In this document: piece by piece, positions 1 through 5,674 of the stretch
Layout of the letters: each line of letters opens with the position of its first letter
Position numbering within the stretch: the stretch's first letter is position 1
From: Bacteroides_F sp964482605
Lineage (GTDB): Bacteria > Bacillota > Clostridia > Lachnospirales > Lachnospiraceae
Direction of reading: 5' to 3'
DNA: 13,051 nucleotides
Assembly (NCBI GenBank): GCA_964482605.1
Contig: CAYZYS010000061.1
Span: 1 to 13,051, forward strand
Made by a program: the position numbers and the translations under genes
The notes under the pieces: generated by a model
The model's database searches: none
Told to the model about the DNA's origin: nothing
What the model saw: only the letters and a program-made list of their open reading frames with translations

Positions 1-98
1 AATACATTGTGACGAGAAATACAGATGATTATAAAACATCAGAGATACCGGCAATTACACCAAGAAAATATTTGAAAGCATTAGAAAAAGTGAATTAG
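1..98 (+). CDS. C-terminal end of a probable PIN-domain protein (partial)
   Basis: Reading from base 3, 31 codons remain open to a TAG at 96-98; the 5' part lies outside the window. The visible tail contains IVTRNTDDY followed by EIPAITPRKYL. This matches the usual end of small PIN-domain (VapC/PilT N-terminus-like) ribonucleases, in which a [TS]RNxxD motif carries a metal-binding aspartate and is followed by a short strand and a 'P.e.L' tail. PIN proteins of this kind are often toxins of type II toxin-antitoxin pairs, but the partner and the other acidic residues cannot be seen, so a toxin role is inference. The gene ends 52 bases before the tRNA promoter, with no clear terminator between. 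Confidence 0.6.
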   Translation, partial: YIVTRNTDDYKTSEIPAITPRKYLKALEKVN

Positions 99-116
99 AC
101 CGTAAAATCTCCTCGT

Positions 117-138
117 TACGCAAACATTACGCAAACAT
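117..138 (+). repeat. Two tandem 11-bp direct repeats upstream of the tRNA promoter
   Basis: TACGCAAACAT occurs twice head to tail (117-127 and 128-138). The second copy ends 11 bases before the -35 element at 150. The period is close to one helical turn, so both copies face the same side of the DNA, as expected for a tandem regulator or UP-like site. No regulator is named; function is inference. Confidence 0.6.
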
Positions 139-149
139 GAAAAAAGTAC

Positions 150-178
150 TTGAAAATCCATGGTTTTCCCTGTATAAT
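150..178 (+). promoter_or_regulatory. Sigma-A-type promoter for tRNA-Thr (and probably the pheST leader)
   Basis: The -35 element TTGAAA (150-155) and the -10 element TATAAT (173-178) are separated by exactly 17 bases. This is the best match to the vegetative consensus in the non-coding parts of the window. The expected start is near 184-186, which leaves a leader of about 90 nt before the tRNA. The leader holds a small possible stem (TGGATTT 203-209 with AAATCCA 221-227). No equally good promoter is found between the tRNA and the T-box. Confidence 0.8.
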
Positions 179-274
179 ACAACTTGTTTGTTTGGGGGCT
201 GATGGATTTCATCAAACTGAAAATCCAGACAAATGGCTTAAATACTAACAAAACCAGATGTATTTAACGATTAT

Positions 275-347
275 GCTTCCGTGGCTCAGTTGGTAGAGCG
301 ATTGATTCGTAATCAATAGACCACGGGTTCGAGTCCCGTCGGAAGCT
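275..347 (+). tRNA. tRNA-Thr (anticodon CGU)
   Basis: A full 73-base cloverleaf can be drawn. The acceptor stem is GCTTCCG (275-281) with CGGAAGC (340-346) and discriminator T347. The D arm is GCTC/GAGC with the AGTTGGTA loop. The anticodon stem ATTGA/TCAAT encloses loop TTCGTAA, giving anticodon CGT, which reads Thr codon ACG. The variable loop is AGACC and the T arm is ACGGG/CCCGT with TTCGAGT. The CCA end is not encoded, so it must be added after 3' trimming. The T-box leader of pheS begins 12 bases later with no terminator between, so the tRNA probably lies at the front of the pheST transcript. Confidence 0.95.
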
Positions 348-357
348 TTGTTGCGTT

Positions 358-610
358 GATGGTGCAGGGGGTAATCCCCGGATTTGTTCGGAATCACTTG
401 CAGAGAGAGGCAGTCATTGGCTGGAAGCTGCCTTAAGTAAAGGCCGGATGATGAATTTCACACTGGAGCACCAGGGCTGAAAGCAGTGGCAAGTAGGCTT
501 TGGCGTATGCCGTGCGTTAATCGGTAAAAAGTGCCCGGGATAAATGTTCCTGGGAATATGGGTGGTACCGCGGTTAATGTCGTCCCTGAATTTATTCAGG
601 GACTATTTTT
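358..610 (+). promoter_or_regulatory. T-box riboswitch, Phe-specific, controlling pheS-pheT
   Basis: T-box leaders bind a cognate tRNA: the specifier codon pairs with the anticodon, and the T-box bulge pairs with an uncharged 3' end, which favours an antiterminator. Visible here are a stem I base pairing TGGTGC (360-365) with GCACCA (468-473), a distal hairpin GGCAG/CTGCC (409-432 region), and a specifier segment GAATTTCAC with UUC at 457-459 followed by the usual purine. The hallmark T-box GGGTGGTACCGCGG lies at 560-573. Its UGGU bulge fits the ACCA end of uncharged tRNA-Phe. The CGTCCCT segment (581-587) is the strand shared by antiterminator and terminator. The UUC specifier agrees with the downstream genes, which encode PheRS. 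Boundaries of stems II and III were not drawn. Confidence 0.95.
582..610 (+). terminator. Intrinsic terminator of the Phe T-box
   Basis: A perfect 9-bp stem GTCCCTGAA (582-590) / TTCAGGGAC (595-603) with loop TTTA is followed by TATTTTT (604-610). When tRNA-Phe is charged this hairpin should stop transcription before pheS. The U tract is shared with the 5' arm of the next inverted repeat (608-652). Confidence 0.93.
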
Positions 611-652
611 GTGCGATAAGCGACGAGCTGCCTCGAAAGCTTATCGCACAAA
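608..652. repeat. Inverted repeat P1, 14-bp perfect arms
   Basis: TTTGTGCGATAAGC (608-621) is the exact reverse complement of GCTTATCGCACAAA (639-652). The 17-base loop itself holds a 4-bp inner stem, CGAG (624-627) / CTCG (632-635). It begins inside the U tract of the T-box terminator and can fold only in read-through RNA. There is no following U run, so it is not a second terminator. Confidence 0.9.
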
Positions 653-675
653 GAGCACGTACCACCAAACATGCA

Positions 676-687
676 GCCCTATAGGGC
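676..687. repeat. Perfect 12-bp palindrome P2
   Basis: GCCCTATAGGGC is self-complementary over all 12 bases. As RNA it would make only a 4-bp hairpin with loop TATA; as DNA it could be a dimeric protein site. It directly abuts the first copy of the 13-bp direct repeat at 686. Confidence 0.75.
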
Positions 688-698
688 GGAATGGAGAA
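686..698 (+). repeat. 13-bp direct repeat, copy 1 (ribosome-binding-like)
   Basis: GCGGAATGGAGAA at 686-698 is repeated exactly at 834-846, where it supplies the GGAG ribosome binding site of pheS. The 135 bases between the copies hold inverted repeats P3, P4 and P5. Copy 1 starts no credible gene. Confidence 0.85.
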
Positions 699-700
699 AA

Positions 701-737
701 GTGTGAAAAATCATGCAGATGCGATGATTTTTCACAC
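701..737. repeat. Inverted repeat P3, 14-bp perfect arms
   Basis: GTGTGAAAAATCAT (701-714) pairs exactly with ATGATTTTTCACAC (724-737) around a 9-base loop. It is AT-rich in the middle of the arm and has no following U tract. Its sequence is unrelated to P1 or P4. Confidence 0.9.
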
Positions 738-741
738 GCTG

Positions 742-763
742 GTTGTGCCGCAGGCGGCACAAC
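742..763. repeat. Inverted repeat P4, GC-rich 9-bp arms
   Basis: GTTGTGCCG (742-750) pairs with CGGCACAAC (755-763) around loop CAGG. The top of this hairpin (CCGCAGGCG, 748-756) is also an exact 9-base complement of CGCCTGCGG (829-837) just before the pheS ribosome binding site, so two folds compete for it. Confidence 0.9.
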
Positions 764-770
764 ACAGTCC

Positions 771-813
771 GATGGCAGACGTAAAATCACATTCGTGTTT
801 TTACGTCGCCATT
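771..813. repeat. Inverted repeat P5, long nearly perfect hairpin
   Basis: GACGTAAAA (778-786) pairs with TTTTACGTC (799-807). Below it ATGGC (772-776) pairs with GCCAT (808-812), leaving A777 as a bulge. Inside, CAC (788-790) and GTG (795-797) close loop ATTC. Together this is about 17 bp of pairing in 43 bases. Confidence 0.88.
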
Positions 814-833
814 TCCTCCGGCAAAAAGCGCCT

Positions 834-846
834 GCGGAATGGAGAA
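834..846 (+). repeat. 13-bp direct repeat, copy 2, containing the pheS ribosome binding site
   Basis: This is an exact copy of 686-698. GGAG (841-844) lies 11 bases before the pheS ATG. The preceding bases TTTCCTCCGGCA (813-824) can pair imperfectly with TGCGGA and GGAGA of this copy, which could hide the ribosome binding site in a hairpin; that fold is an inference. Confidence 0.8.
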
Positions 847-855
847 TGGAATAGT

Positions 856-1875
856 ATGAAGGAACGATTAAAGGAAATCAAAGAGAGGGCGCTTGCCCAG
901 ATTAATGAAAGCGATTCCCTTGAGAGGCTGGGGGAGATAAAGGTTGCGCTTCTTGGAAAGAAGGGCGAGCTGACCGAGGTGCTCAAGGGCATGAAGGATG
1001 TGGCGCCGGAGGACCGTCCGCAGGTCGGGCAGATTGTGAACGAGACAAGGCAGTCCATTGAGGAGATGCTTGAGAATGCAAGAAAAGAGCTTGCAAGAAA
1101 AAAGAGGGAGTTCCAGCTTCAGCAGGAAGTGATTGACGTGACGCTTCCGGCAAAAAAGAACAATGTGGGACACCGTCATCCCAACACAATCGCCCTTGAG
1201 GAGGTTGAGCGAATCTTCATCGGAATGGGCTATGAAGTTGTCGAGGGGCCGGAAGTTGAATATGACTACTATAATTTTGAGGCGTTGAACATACCGGCAA
1301 ATCATCCTGCAAAGGACGAGCAGGATACATTTTACATTGATGACAAGATTTTGCTCAGAACCCAGACATCACCTGTGCAGGTTCGCCAGATGGAGAGGGG
1401 ACACCTGCCAATCAGGATGATTGCACCTGGAAGGGTGTTCAGGGCGGACGAGGTTGATGCCACGCATTCACCTTCATTTCACCAGATAGAGGGCATGGTG
1501 ATTGACAAGGGCATAACCTTTGCTGACCTTAAGGGAACCCTGCAGGAATTTGCCAAGGAGCTGTTCGGACCGGATACCAAGGTTAAGTTCAGGCCGCACC
1601 ATTTCCCATTTACGGAGCCTAGCGCCGAGGTTGACGTGACATGCTTCAAATGCGGTGGAAAGGGCTGCCGTTTCTGCAAGGGCGAGGGCTGGATTGAGAT
1701 TCTTGGCTGCGGCATGATGCACCCGAAGGTGCTTAAGATGAGTGGGATTGACCCTGATGAATATTCGGGCTTTGCATTTGGCGTGGGTCTTGAGAGAATT
1801 GCATTGCTCAAGTATGAGATAGATGACATGAGACTTCTGTATGAAAATGATGCAAGATTCCTGAAGCAGTTCTGA
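856..1875 (+). CDS. pheS: Phenylalanyl-tRNA synthetase, alpha subunit
   Basis: 339 residues, the normal length for bacterial PheS, the catalytic subunit of the cytoplasmic (alpha-beta)2 enzyme that charges tRNA-Phe with phenylalanine using ATP. The N-terminal ~90 residues form the expected charged helical arm for tRNA binding. The class II core follows: HRHPNT and GPEVEYDYYNFEALN near motif 1, FRADEVDATHSPSFHQ (195-210) as motif 2, and FAFGVGLERIALL (306-318) as motif 3. Cysteines 263, 266, 271 and 274 form CxxC-x4-CxxC, a zinc-ribbon-like loop common in clostridial PheS. The start at 856 is chosen because GGAG lies 11 bases upstream and homology begins at MKERL. The in-frame ATG at 691 would add 55 residues encoded by inverted repeats and is rejected. 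Regulated by the Phe T-box upstream. Confidence 0.98.
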   Translation: MKERLKEIKERALAQINESDSLERLGEIKVALLGKKGELTEVLKGMKDVAPEDRPQVGQIVNETRQSIEEMLENARKELARKKREFQLQQEVIDVTLPAKKNNVGHRHPNTIALEEVERIFIGMGYEVVEGPEVEYDYYNFEALNIPANHPAKDEQDTFYIDDKILLRTQTSPVQVRQMERGHLPIRMIAPGRVFRADEVDATHSPSFHQIEGMVIDKGITFADLKGTLQEFAKELFGPDTKVKFRPHHFPFTEPSAEVDVTCFKCGGKGCRFCKGEGWIEILGCGMMHPKVLKMSGIDPDEYSGFAFGVGLERIALLKYEIDDMRLLYENDARFLKQF

Positions 1876-1991
1876 TGTGCTGATAATTAATTTAAATTTC
1901 GCATGTGTGATATCCGCACCTTTGGATGCATTGCATTTGGCAGGAAATGTATGGAAATTGCACATAAAATAAAAAGAAGGACAGGTGGGTT

Positions 1992-4409
1992 ATGAATACA
2001 TCTTTGAATTGGATTAAGGCATACGTTCCGGGGCTTGAGTGTACTGACCAGGAATACATGGATGCCATGACCTTAAGCGGGACCAAGGTTGAGGGCTATG
2101 AAAGGCTTGATGCAAACCTTGAGAAAATAGTTGTGGGACAGATTGTTTCCGTGGAGAAGCACCCTGACGCTGACAAGCTGGTGATATGCCAGGTTGATGT
2201 CGGCACTGAAAAATTACAGATTGTGACGGGCGCACCAAATGTGGTTGTCGGGATGAAGGTACCGGTTGTGCTTGACGGCGGACGTGTGGCGGGCGGCCAT
2301 GACGGAAGCAAGCCTGAGGCCGGCGTGAAGATTAAGAAGGGCAAGCTTCGCGGCGTTGAGTCCCATGGCATGATGTGCTCGATAGAGGAGCTTGGTTCAT
2401 CAAGGGATTACTATCCTGATGCACCGGAAAGTGGGCTGTACGTCATGAAGGACAGCGCACAGGTTGGTGAGGATGCCGTGGAGGCGCTTGGACTGCATGA
2501 CACCGTATTTGAATATGAGGTGACCAATAACCGTGTTGACTGCTTTAGCATACTTGGAATTGCAAGGGAGGCAGCGGCAACATTTGGGAAGGAATATAAG
2601 CCTCCGGTTGTGAAGGCAACGGGTGACGGGGATGACATCAACAAGTATGTAAAGGTTGATGTCCAGGCGACGGATTTGTGCCCGCGCTACACGGCAAGGC
2701 TTGTGAAGAACATCCGCCTTGCGCCATCGCCGGAGTGGATGCAGAGAAGGCTTGCGGCAAGCGGCATAAGGCCAATCAATAACATAGTTGACATAACCAA
2801 TTATGTCATGGAGGAATACGGCCAGCCAATGCATGCCTATGATTTTGACACAATCAAGGGCGGAAGGATTATTGTTCGCCGTGCAAATGAGGGCGAGGAG
2901 TTTGTGACGCTGGACGGGCAGACCAGAAAGCTTGACCCTTCAATCCTCATGATATGCGATGAGAAGGAATCCGTTGGCATTGCGGGAATCATGGGCGGTG
3001 AAAACTCAATGATTACCGACAATGTCAAGACAATGCTTTTTGAGGCGGCATGCTTTGACGGCACCAACATCCGCCTTTCGGCAAAGAAGGTGGGAATGCG
3101 TACTGAGGCTTCAGGCAAGTTCGAGAAGGGGCTTGACCCTGAGCTTGCCGCACTTGCAATTGACCGCGCATGCCAGCTCATAGAGGAGCTTGACGCAGGT
3201 GACGTGGTTGGCGGCATGATTGACGTGTACCCTGAGAAGAAGGTAAATAGGCGAATCCAGCTTGAGCCTGACAAGATTAACCGCCTTTTGGGAATTGAGA
3301 TTTCCAAGGAGCAGATGTTAGGATTTCTTGAAAGGCTTGAGATAGCATATGATGAGGCATCCAATGACCTTATAATTCCAACCTTCCGTCAGGATTTGGA
3401 GTGCTGCGCCGACATTGCGGAGGAGGTTGCGAGGTTCTATGGCTATGACAAGATTCCTACCAAGCTTCCGTCGGGTGCGGCAACTGCCGGAAAGCTGTCA
3501 TATAAGCTGAGGATTGAAGCGGTTGCAAGGGACATAGCAGAATTTTGCGGCTTCTCGCAGGGGATGACGTACTCCTTTGAGAGCCCGAAGGTATTTGACA
3601 AGCTGCTGCTTCCTGCTGATTCAAGGCTTCGCCAGGCAATTGTGATTTCCAATCCGCTGGGTGAGGATTTCAGCATAATGAGGACGATTTCACTGAATGG
3701 CATGCTTACGTCGCTTGCCACCAATTATAACAGGCGAAATAAAAATGTCAGGCTTTATGAGCTGGGAAATGTATACCTTCCAAAGGCGCTTCCGCTGACG
3801 GAGCTTCCTGACGAGAGGATGCAGTTCACACTGGGCTTTTATGGCGAGGGGGATTTCTTCACCATGAAGGGCGTGGTTGAAGAGTTCCTTGAGAAGGTTG
3901 GAATGAGGCACAAGGCAGTGTATGACCCAAATGCGGGGCTTACCTTCCTGCATCCGGGCAGACAGGCAAATGTGGTTTATGACGGCGAGGTAATCGGTTA
4001 TCTTGGCGAGGTTCATCCTGATGTGCTCGACAATTATGGGATTGGTGACAAGGCGTATGTTGCGGTCATTGACATGCCACATATCGTTGAAAGGTCAACC
4101 TTTGACAGGAAATATGAGGGAATAGCGAAGTTCCCTGCGGTCACAAGGGACATTTCCATGGTGATGAAGAAGTCAATCCTTGTCGGAACCATTGAGGAAA
4201 TCATTGAGAAGCGCGGCGGCAAGCTGGTTGAGAGCTTTAACCTTTTCGACATATATGAGGGTTCCCAGATTGCGCAGGGTTACAAGTCCGTTGCATACAG
4301 CATTTCCTTTAGGGCAAAGGACAGAACCCTTGAGGACAAGGACATCAATCCAATCATGGAGAAGATTCTTGCGGATTTGTCAGAGCTTGGGATAGAGCTT
4401 AGGAAATAG
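1992..4409 (+). CDS. pheT: Phenylalanyl-tRNA synthetase, beta subunit
   Basis: 805 residues, full length for bacterial PheT, the partner of PheS. Domains in order: an EMAP/OB-type tRNA-binding domain (about 40-150, with HPDADKL), the B3/B4 editing domain that clears mischarged Tyr (about 210-390, with RPINNIVDITNYVM and GMRTEASGKFEKGLDPE), B5 (about 420-490, ending FYGYDKIP), a catalytic-like core, and the C-terminal ferredoxin-fold anticodon-binding domain (about 708-805, from YEGIAKFPAVTRDISMV). ATG 1992 is preceded by AAGGACAGGTGGG. The 116-base gap after pheS is longer than usual for this pair; it contains no terminator, only a distant ATGTGC/GCACAT pairing (1875-1880 with 1960-1965), so co-transcription is expected. 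Confidence 0.98.
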   Translation: MNTSLNWIKAYVPGLECTDQEYMDAMTLSGTKVEGYERLDANLEKIVVGQIVSVEKHPDADKLVICQVDVGTEKLQIVTGAPNVVVGMKVPVVLDGGRVAGGHDGSKPEAGVKIKKGKLRGVESHGMMCSIEELGSSRDYYPDAPESGLYVMKDSAQVGEDAVEALGLHDTVFEYEVTNNRVDCFSILGIAREAAATFGKEYKPPVVKATGDGDDINKYVKVDVQATDLCPRYTARLVKNIRLAPSPEWMQRRLAASGIRPINNIVDITNYVMEEYGQPMHAYDFDTIKGGRIIVRRANEGEEFVTLDGQTRKLDPSILMICDEKESVGIAGIMGGENSMITDNVKTMLFEAACFDGTNIRLSAKKVGMRTEASGKFEKGLDPELAALAIDRACQLIEELDAGDVVGGMIDVYPEKKVNRRIQLEPDKINRLLGIEISKEQMLGFLERLEIAYDEASNDLIIPTFRQDLECCADIAEEVARFYGYDKIPTKLPSGAATAGKLSYKLRIEAVARDIAEFCGFSQGMTYSFESPKVFDKLLLPADSRLRQAIVISNPLGEDFSIMRTISLNGMLTSLATNYNRRNKNVRLYELGNVYLPKALPLTELPDERMQFTLGFYGEGDFFTMKGVVEEFLEKVGMRHKAVYDPNAGLTFLHPGRQANVVYDGEVIGYLGEVHPDVLDNYGIGDKAYVAVIDMPHIVERSTFDRKYEGIAKFPAVTRDISMVMKKSILVGTIEEIIEKRGGKLVESFNLFDIYEGSQIAQGYKSVAYSISFRAKDRTLEDKDINPIMEKILADLSELGIELRK

Positions 4410-4432
4410 TGGATATAGTGTAAATAAATCAT

Positions 4433-4462
4433 GCCCGGCCAAATGCTTTGGCTGGGCAGTTT
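4433..4462 (+). terminator. Possible weak terminator or attenuating hairpin after pheT
   Basis: GCCCGGCCAAA (4433-4443) pairs with TTTGGCTGGGC (4447-4457), 11 bp including one G-U pair, with loop TGC. The tail AGTTTATTAT has only three consecutive U residues, so stopping is probably partial and some transcripts should continue into queA. No clear promoter is seen between this hairpin and queA. Confidence 0.6.
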
Positions 4463-4493
4463 ATTATAAAAAATGCTGAATGGAGAATAATAT

Positions 4494-5564
4494 ATGACAG
4501 AAAATACAAATAAAATCAGCGTGCACGATTACTATTATGAGCTGCCACAGGAGCTTATTGCACAAGACCCGCTTTCGGACCGTTCAGCCTCAAGGCTTAT
4601 GGTCATGGACAGGAGCACGGGGGATGTGGAACATAAGGTGTTCAGGGACATTGTTGATTACCTGGAGCCGGGGGATTGCCTTGTCATTAATGACACCAAG
4701 GTCATTCCCGCAAGGCTCATAGGTGAGAAGGAGGGTACGGGCGCGGCAATCGAGGTGCTTCTTCTCAAGCGCAGGGAGGACTGCAAGGACGTGTGGGAGG
4801 TGTTGGTAAAGCCGGGAAAAAAGGCGAAGCCGGGGACGGTTGTGAGCTTTGGCGATGGCAGGCTTAAGGCACTGGTCACGGACATTGTGGATGAGGGCAA
4901 CAGGCTGATACAGTTCTCCTATGAGGGGATATTTGAGGAGATACTGGATGAATTGGGGCAGATGCCGCTCCCGCCGTACATTACCCACAAACTGCAGGAC
5001 AAAAATCGCTATCAGACGGTGTATGCAACACATGAGGGCTCAGCGGCGGCACCGACGGCAGGGCTGCATTTTACCACGGAGCTTCTGGAGGAGATTAAGG
5101 GCAAGGGTGTTGACATAGCAAGGGTTACGCTGCATGTTGGGCTTGGCACTTTCCGTCCCGTAAAGGTGGACAACATTCTTGAGCATCACATGCATTCGGA
5201 ATTTTACATTGTGACGCAGGAAGCGGCGGACAAGATTAACCATGCAAAGGAAAATGGGGGCAGGGTAATATGTGTTGGAACCACAAGCTGCCGCACAATT
5301 GAATCGGCAGCGGATGGGGACGGACGTCTTTCGGCAAAAAGCGGCGAGACGGACATATTCATATATCCGGGCTACCGTTTTAAGCTCATGGATGGCCTGA
5401 TAACCAATTTCCATTTGCCTGAATCCACCCTTGTAATGCTTGTTTCTGCATTTGCAGGAAGGGAAAATGTACTTAACGCATATGCGAAAGCAGTAGAGCA
5501 AAAGTATAGATTTTTTTCATTCGGGGATGCCATGTTCATCGCGGATGGCATCAGGAAGAATTAG
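4494..5564 (+). CDS. queA: S-adenosylmethionine:tRNA ribosyltransferase-isomerase (queuosine synthesis)
   Basis: 356 residues, typical QueA size. The enzyme transfers and isomerises the ribosyl group of SAM onto 7-aminomethyl-7-deazaguanine in the wobble position of GUN tRNAs (Tyr, His, Asn, Asp), giving epoxyqueuosine. Family signatures seen: YYYELPQELIAQDPLSDR near the N-terminus, LVINDTKVIPARL, WEVLVKPGKKAKPG, GQMPLPPYI, the GSAAAPTAGLHFT segment, LHVGLGTFRPVK, H-containing MHSEFY, VGTTSCRTIES, and LITNFHLPESTLVMLVSA near the C-terminus. No key segment is missing. GGAGAA lies 7 bases before the ATG. The next step, tgt, usually a neighbour, is not here; a PHP phosphoesterase gene follows instead. 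Confidence 0.98.
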   Translation: MTENTNKISVHDYYYELPQELIAQDPLSDRSASRLMVMDRSTGDVEHKVFRDIVDYLEPGDCLVINDTKVIPARLIGEKEGTGAAIEVLLLKRREDCKDVWEVLVKPGKKAKPGTVVSFGDGRLKALVTDIVDEGNRLIQFSYEGIFEEILDELGQMPLPPYITHKLQDKNRYQTVYATHEGSAAAPTAGLHFTTELLEEIKGKGVDIARVTLHVGLGTFRPVKVDNILEHHMHSEFYIVTQEAADKINHAKENGGRVICVGTTSCRTIESAADGDGRLSAKSGETDIFIYPGYRFKLMDGLITNFHLPESTLVMLVSAFAGRENVLNAYAKAVEQKYRFFSFGDAMFIADGIRKN

Positions 5565-5589
5565 GAAATGTGAAAATATCAAAAAAGGC

Positions 5590-5618
5590 TTGATGTGCTT
5601 GAACTTTTACCTTATAGT
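5590..5618 (+). promoter_or_regulatory. Probable promoter for the PHP/membrane-protein/trpS cassette
   Basis: In the 110-base gap after queA, TTGATG (5590-5595) and TATAGT (5613-5618) are 17 bases apart, giving a start near 5625 and a leader of about 50 nt. The region is AT-rich, with overlapping TATATAGAT offering other -10 choices. The match is moderate and unsupported by other evidence. Confidence 0.4.
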
Positions 5619-5674
5619 ATATAGATGGTTTATTGTGCAATTTTTCTATTCATATAGAGATAAGGGTAACGAGT

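Noticed and set aside
364..390. Terminator between tRNA-Thr and the T-box (GGGG-TAAT-CCCC)
   Set aside because: The stem is only 4 bp, has no U tract, and lies inside stem I of the T-box.
531..854. 107-codon open frame across the T-box and hairpin block
   Set aside because: It runs through the T-box, the terminator and the inverted repeats, has no ribosome binding site and no recognisable protein features.
691..855. In-frame N-terminal extension of PheS by 55 residues from ATG 691
   Set aside because: The extra part is encoded by inverted repeats P3-P5, has no PheS homology, and ATG 856 has a good GGAG at the right distance and the normal N-terminus.
604..855. CRISPR array or insertion-sequence remnant
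   Set aside because: The repeats are palindromes of different sequence, not a regular direct repeat with spacers, and there is no transposase frame or matching terminal inverted repeats.
5633..5658. Second promoter TTGTGC ... TATAGA before the PHP gene
   Set aside because: The spacer is only 14 bases and the start would fall within the ribosome binding region.
5633..5674. Earlier ATG for the PHP gene
   Set aside because: Adds 14 residues unlike the family; the MKMDLHCHT start at 5675 has AAGGG upstream and matches PHP proteins.
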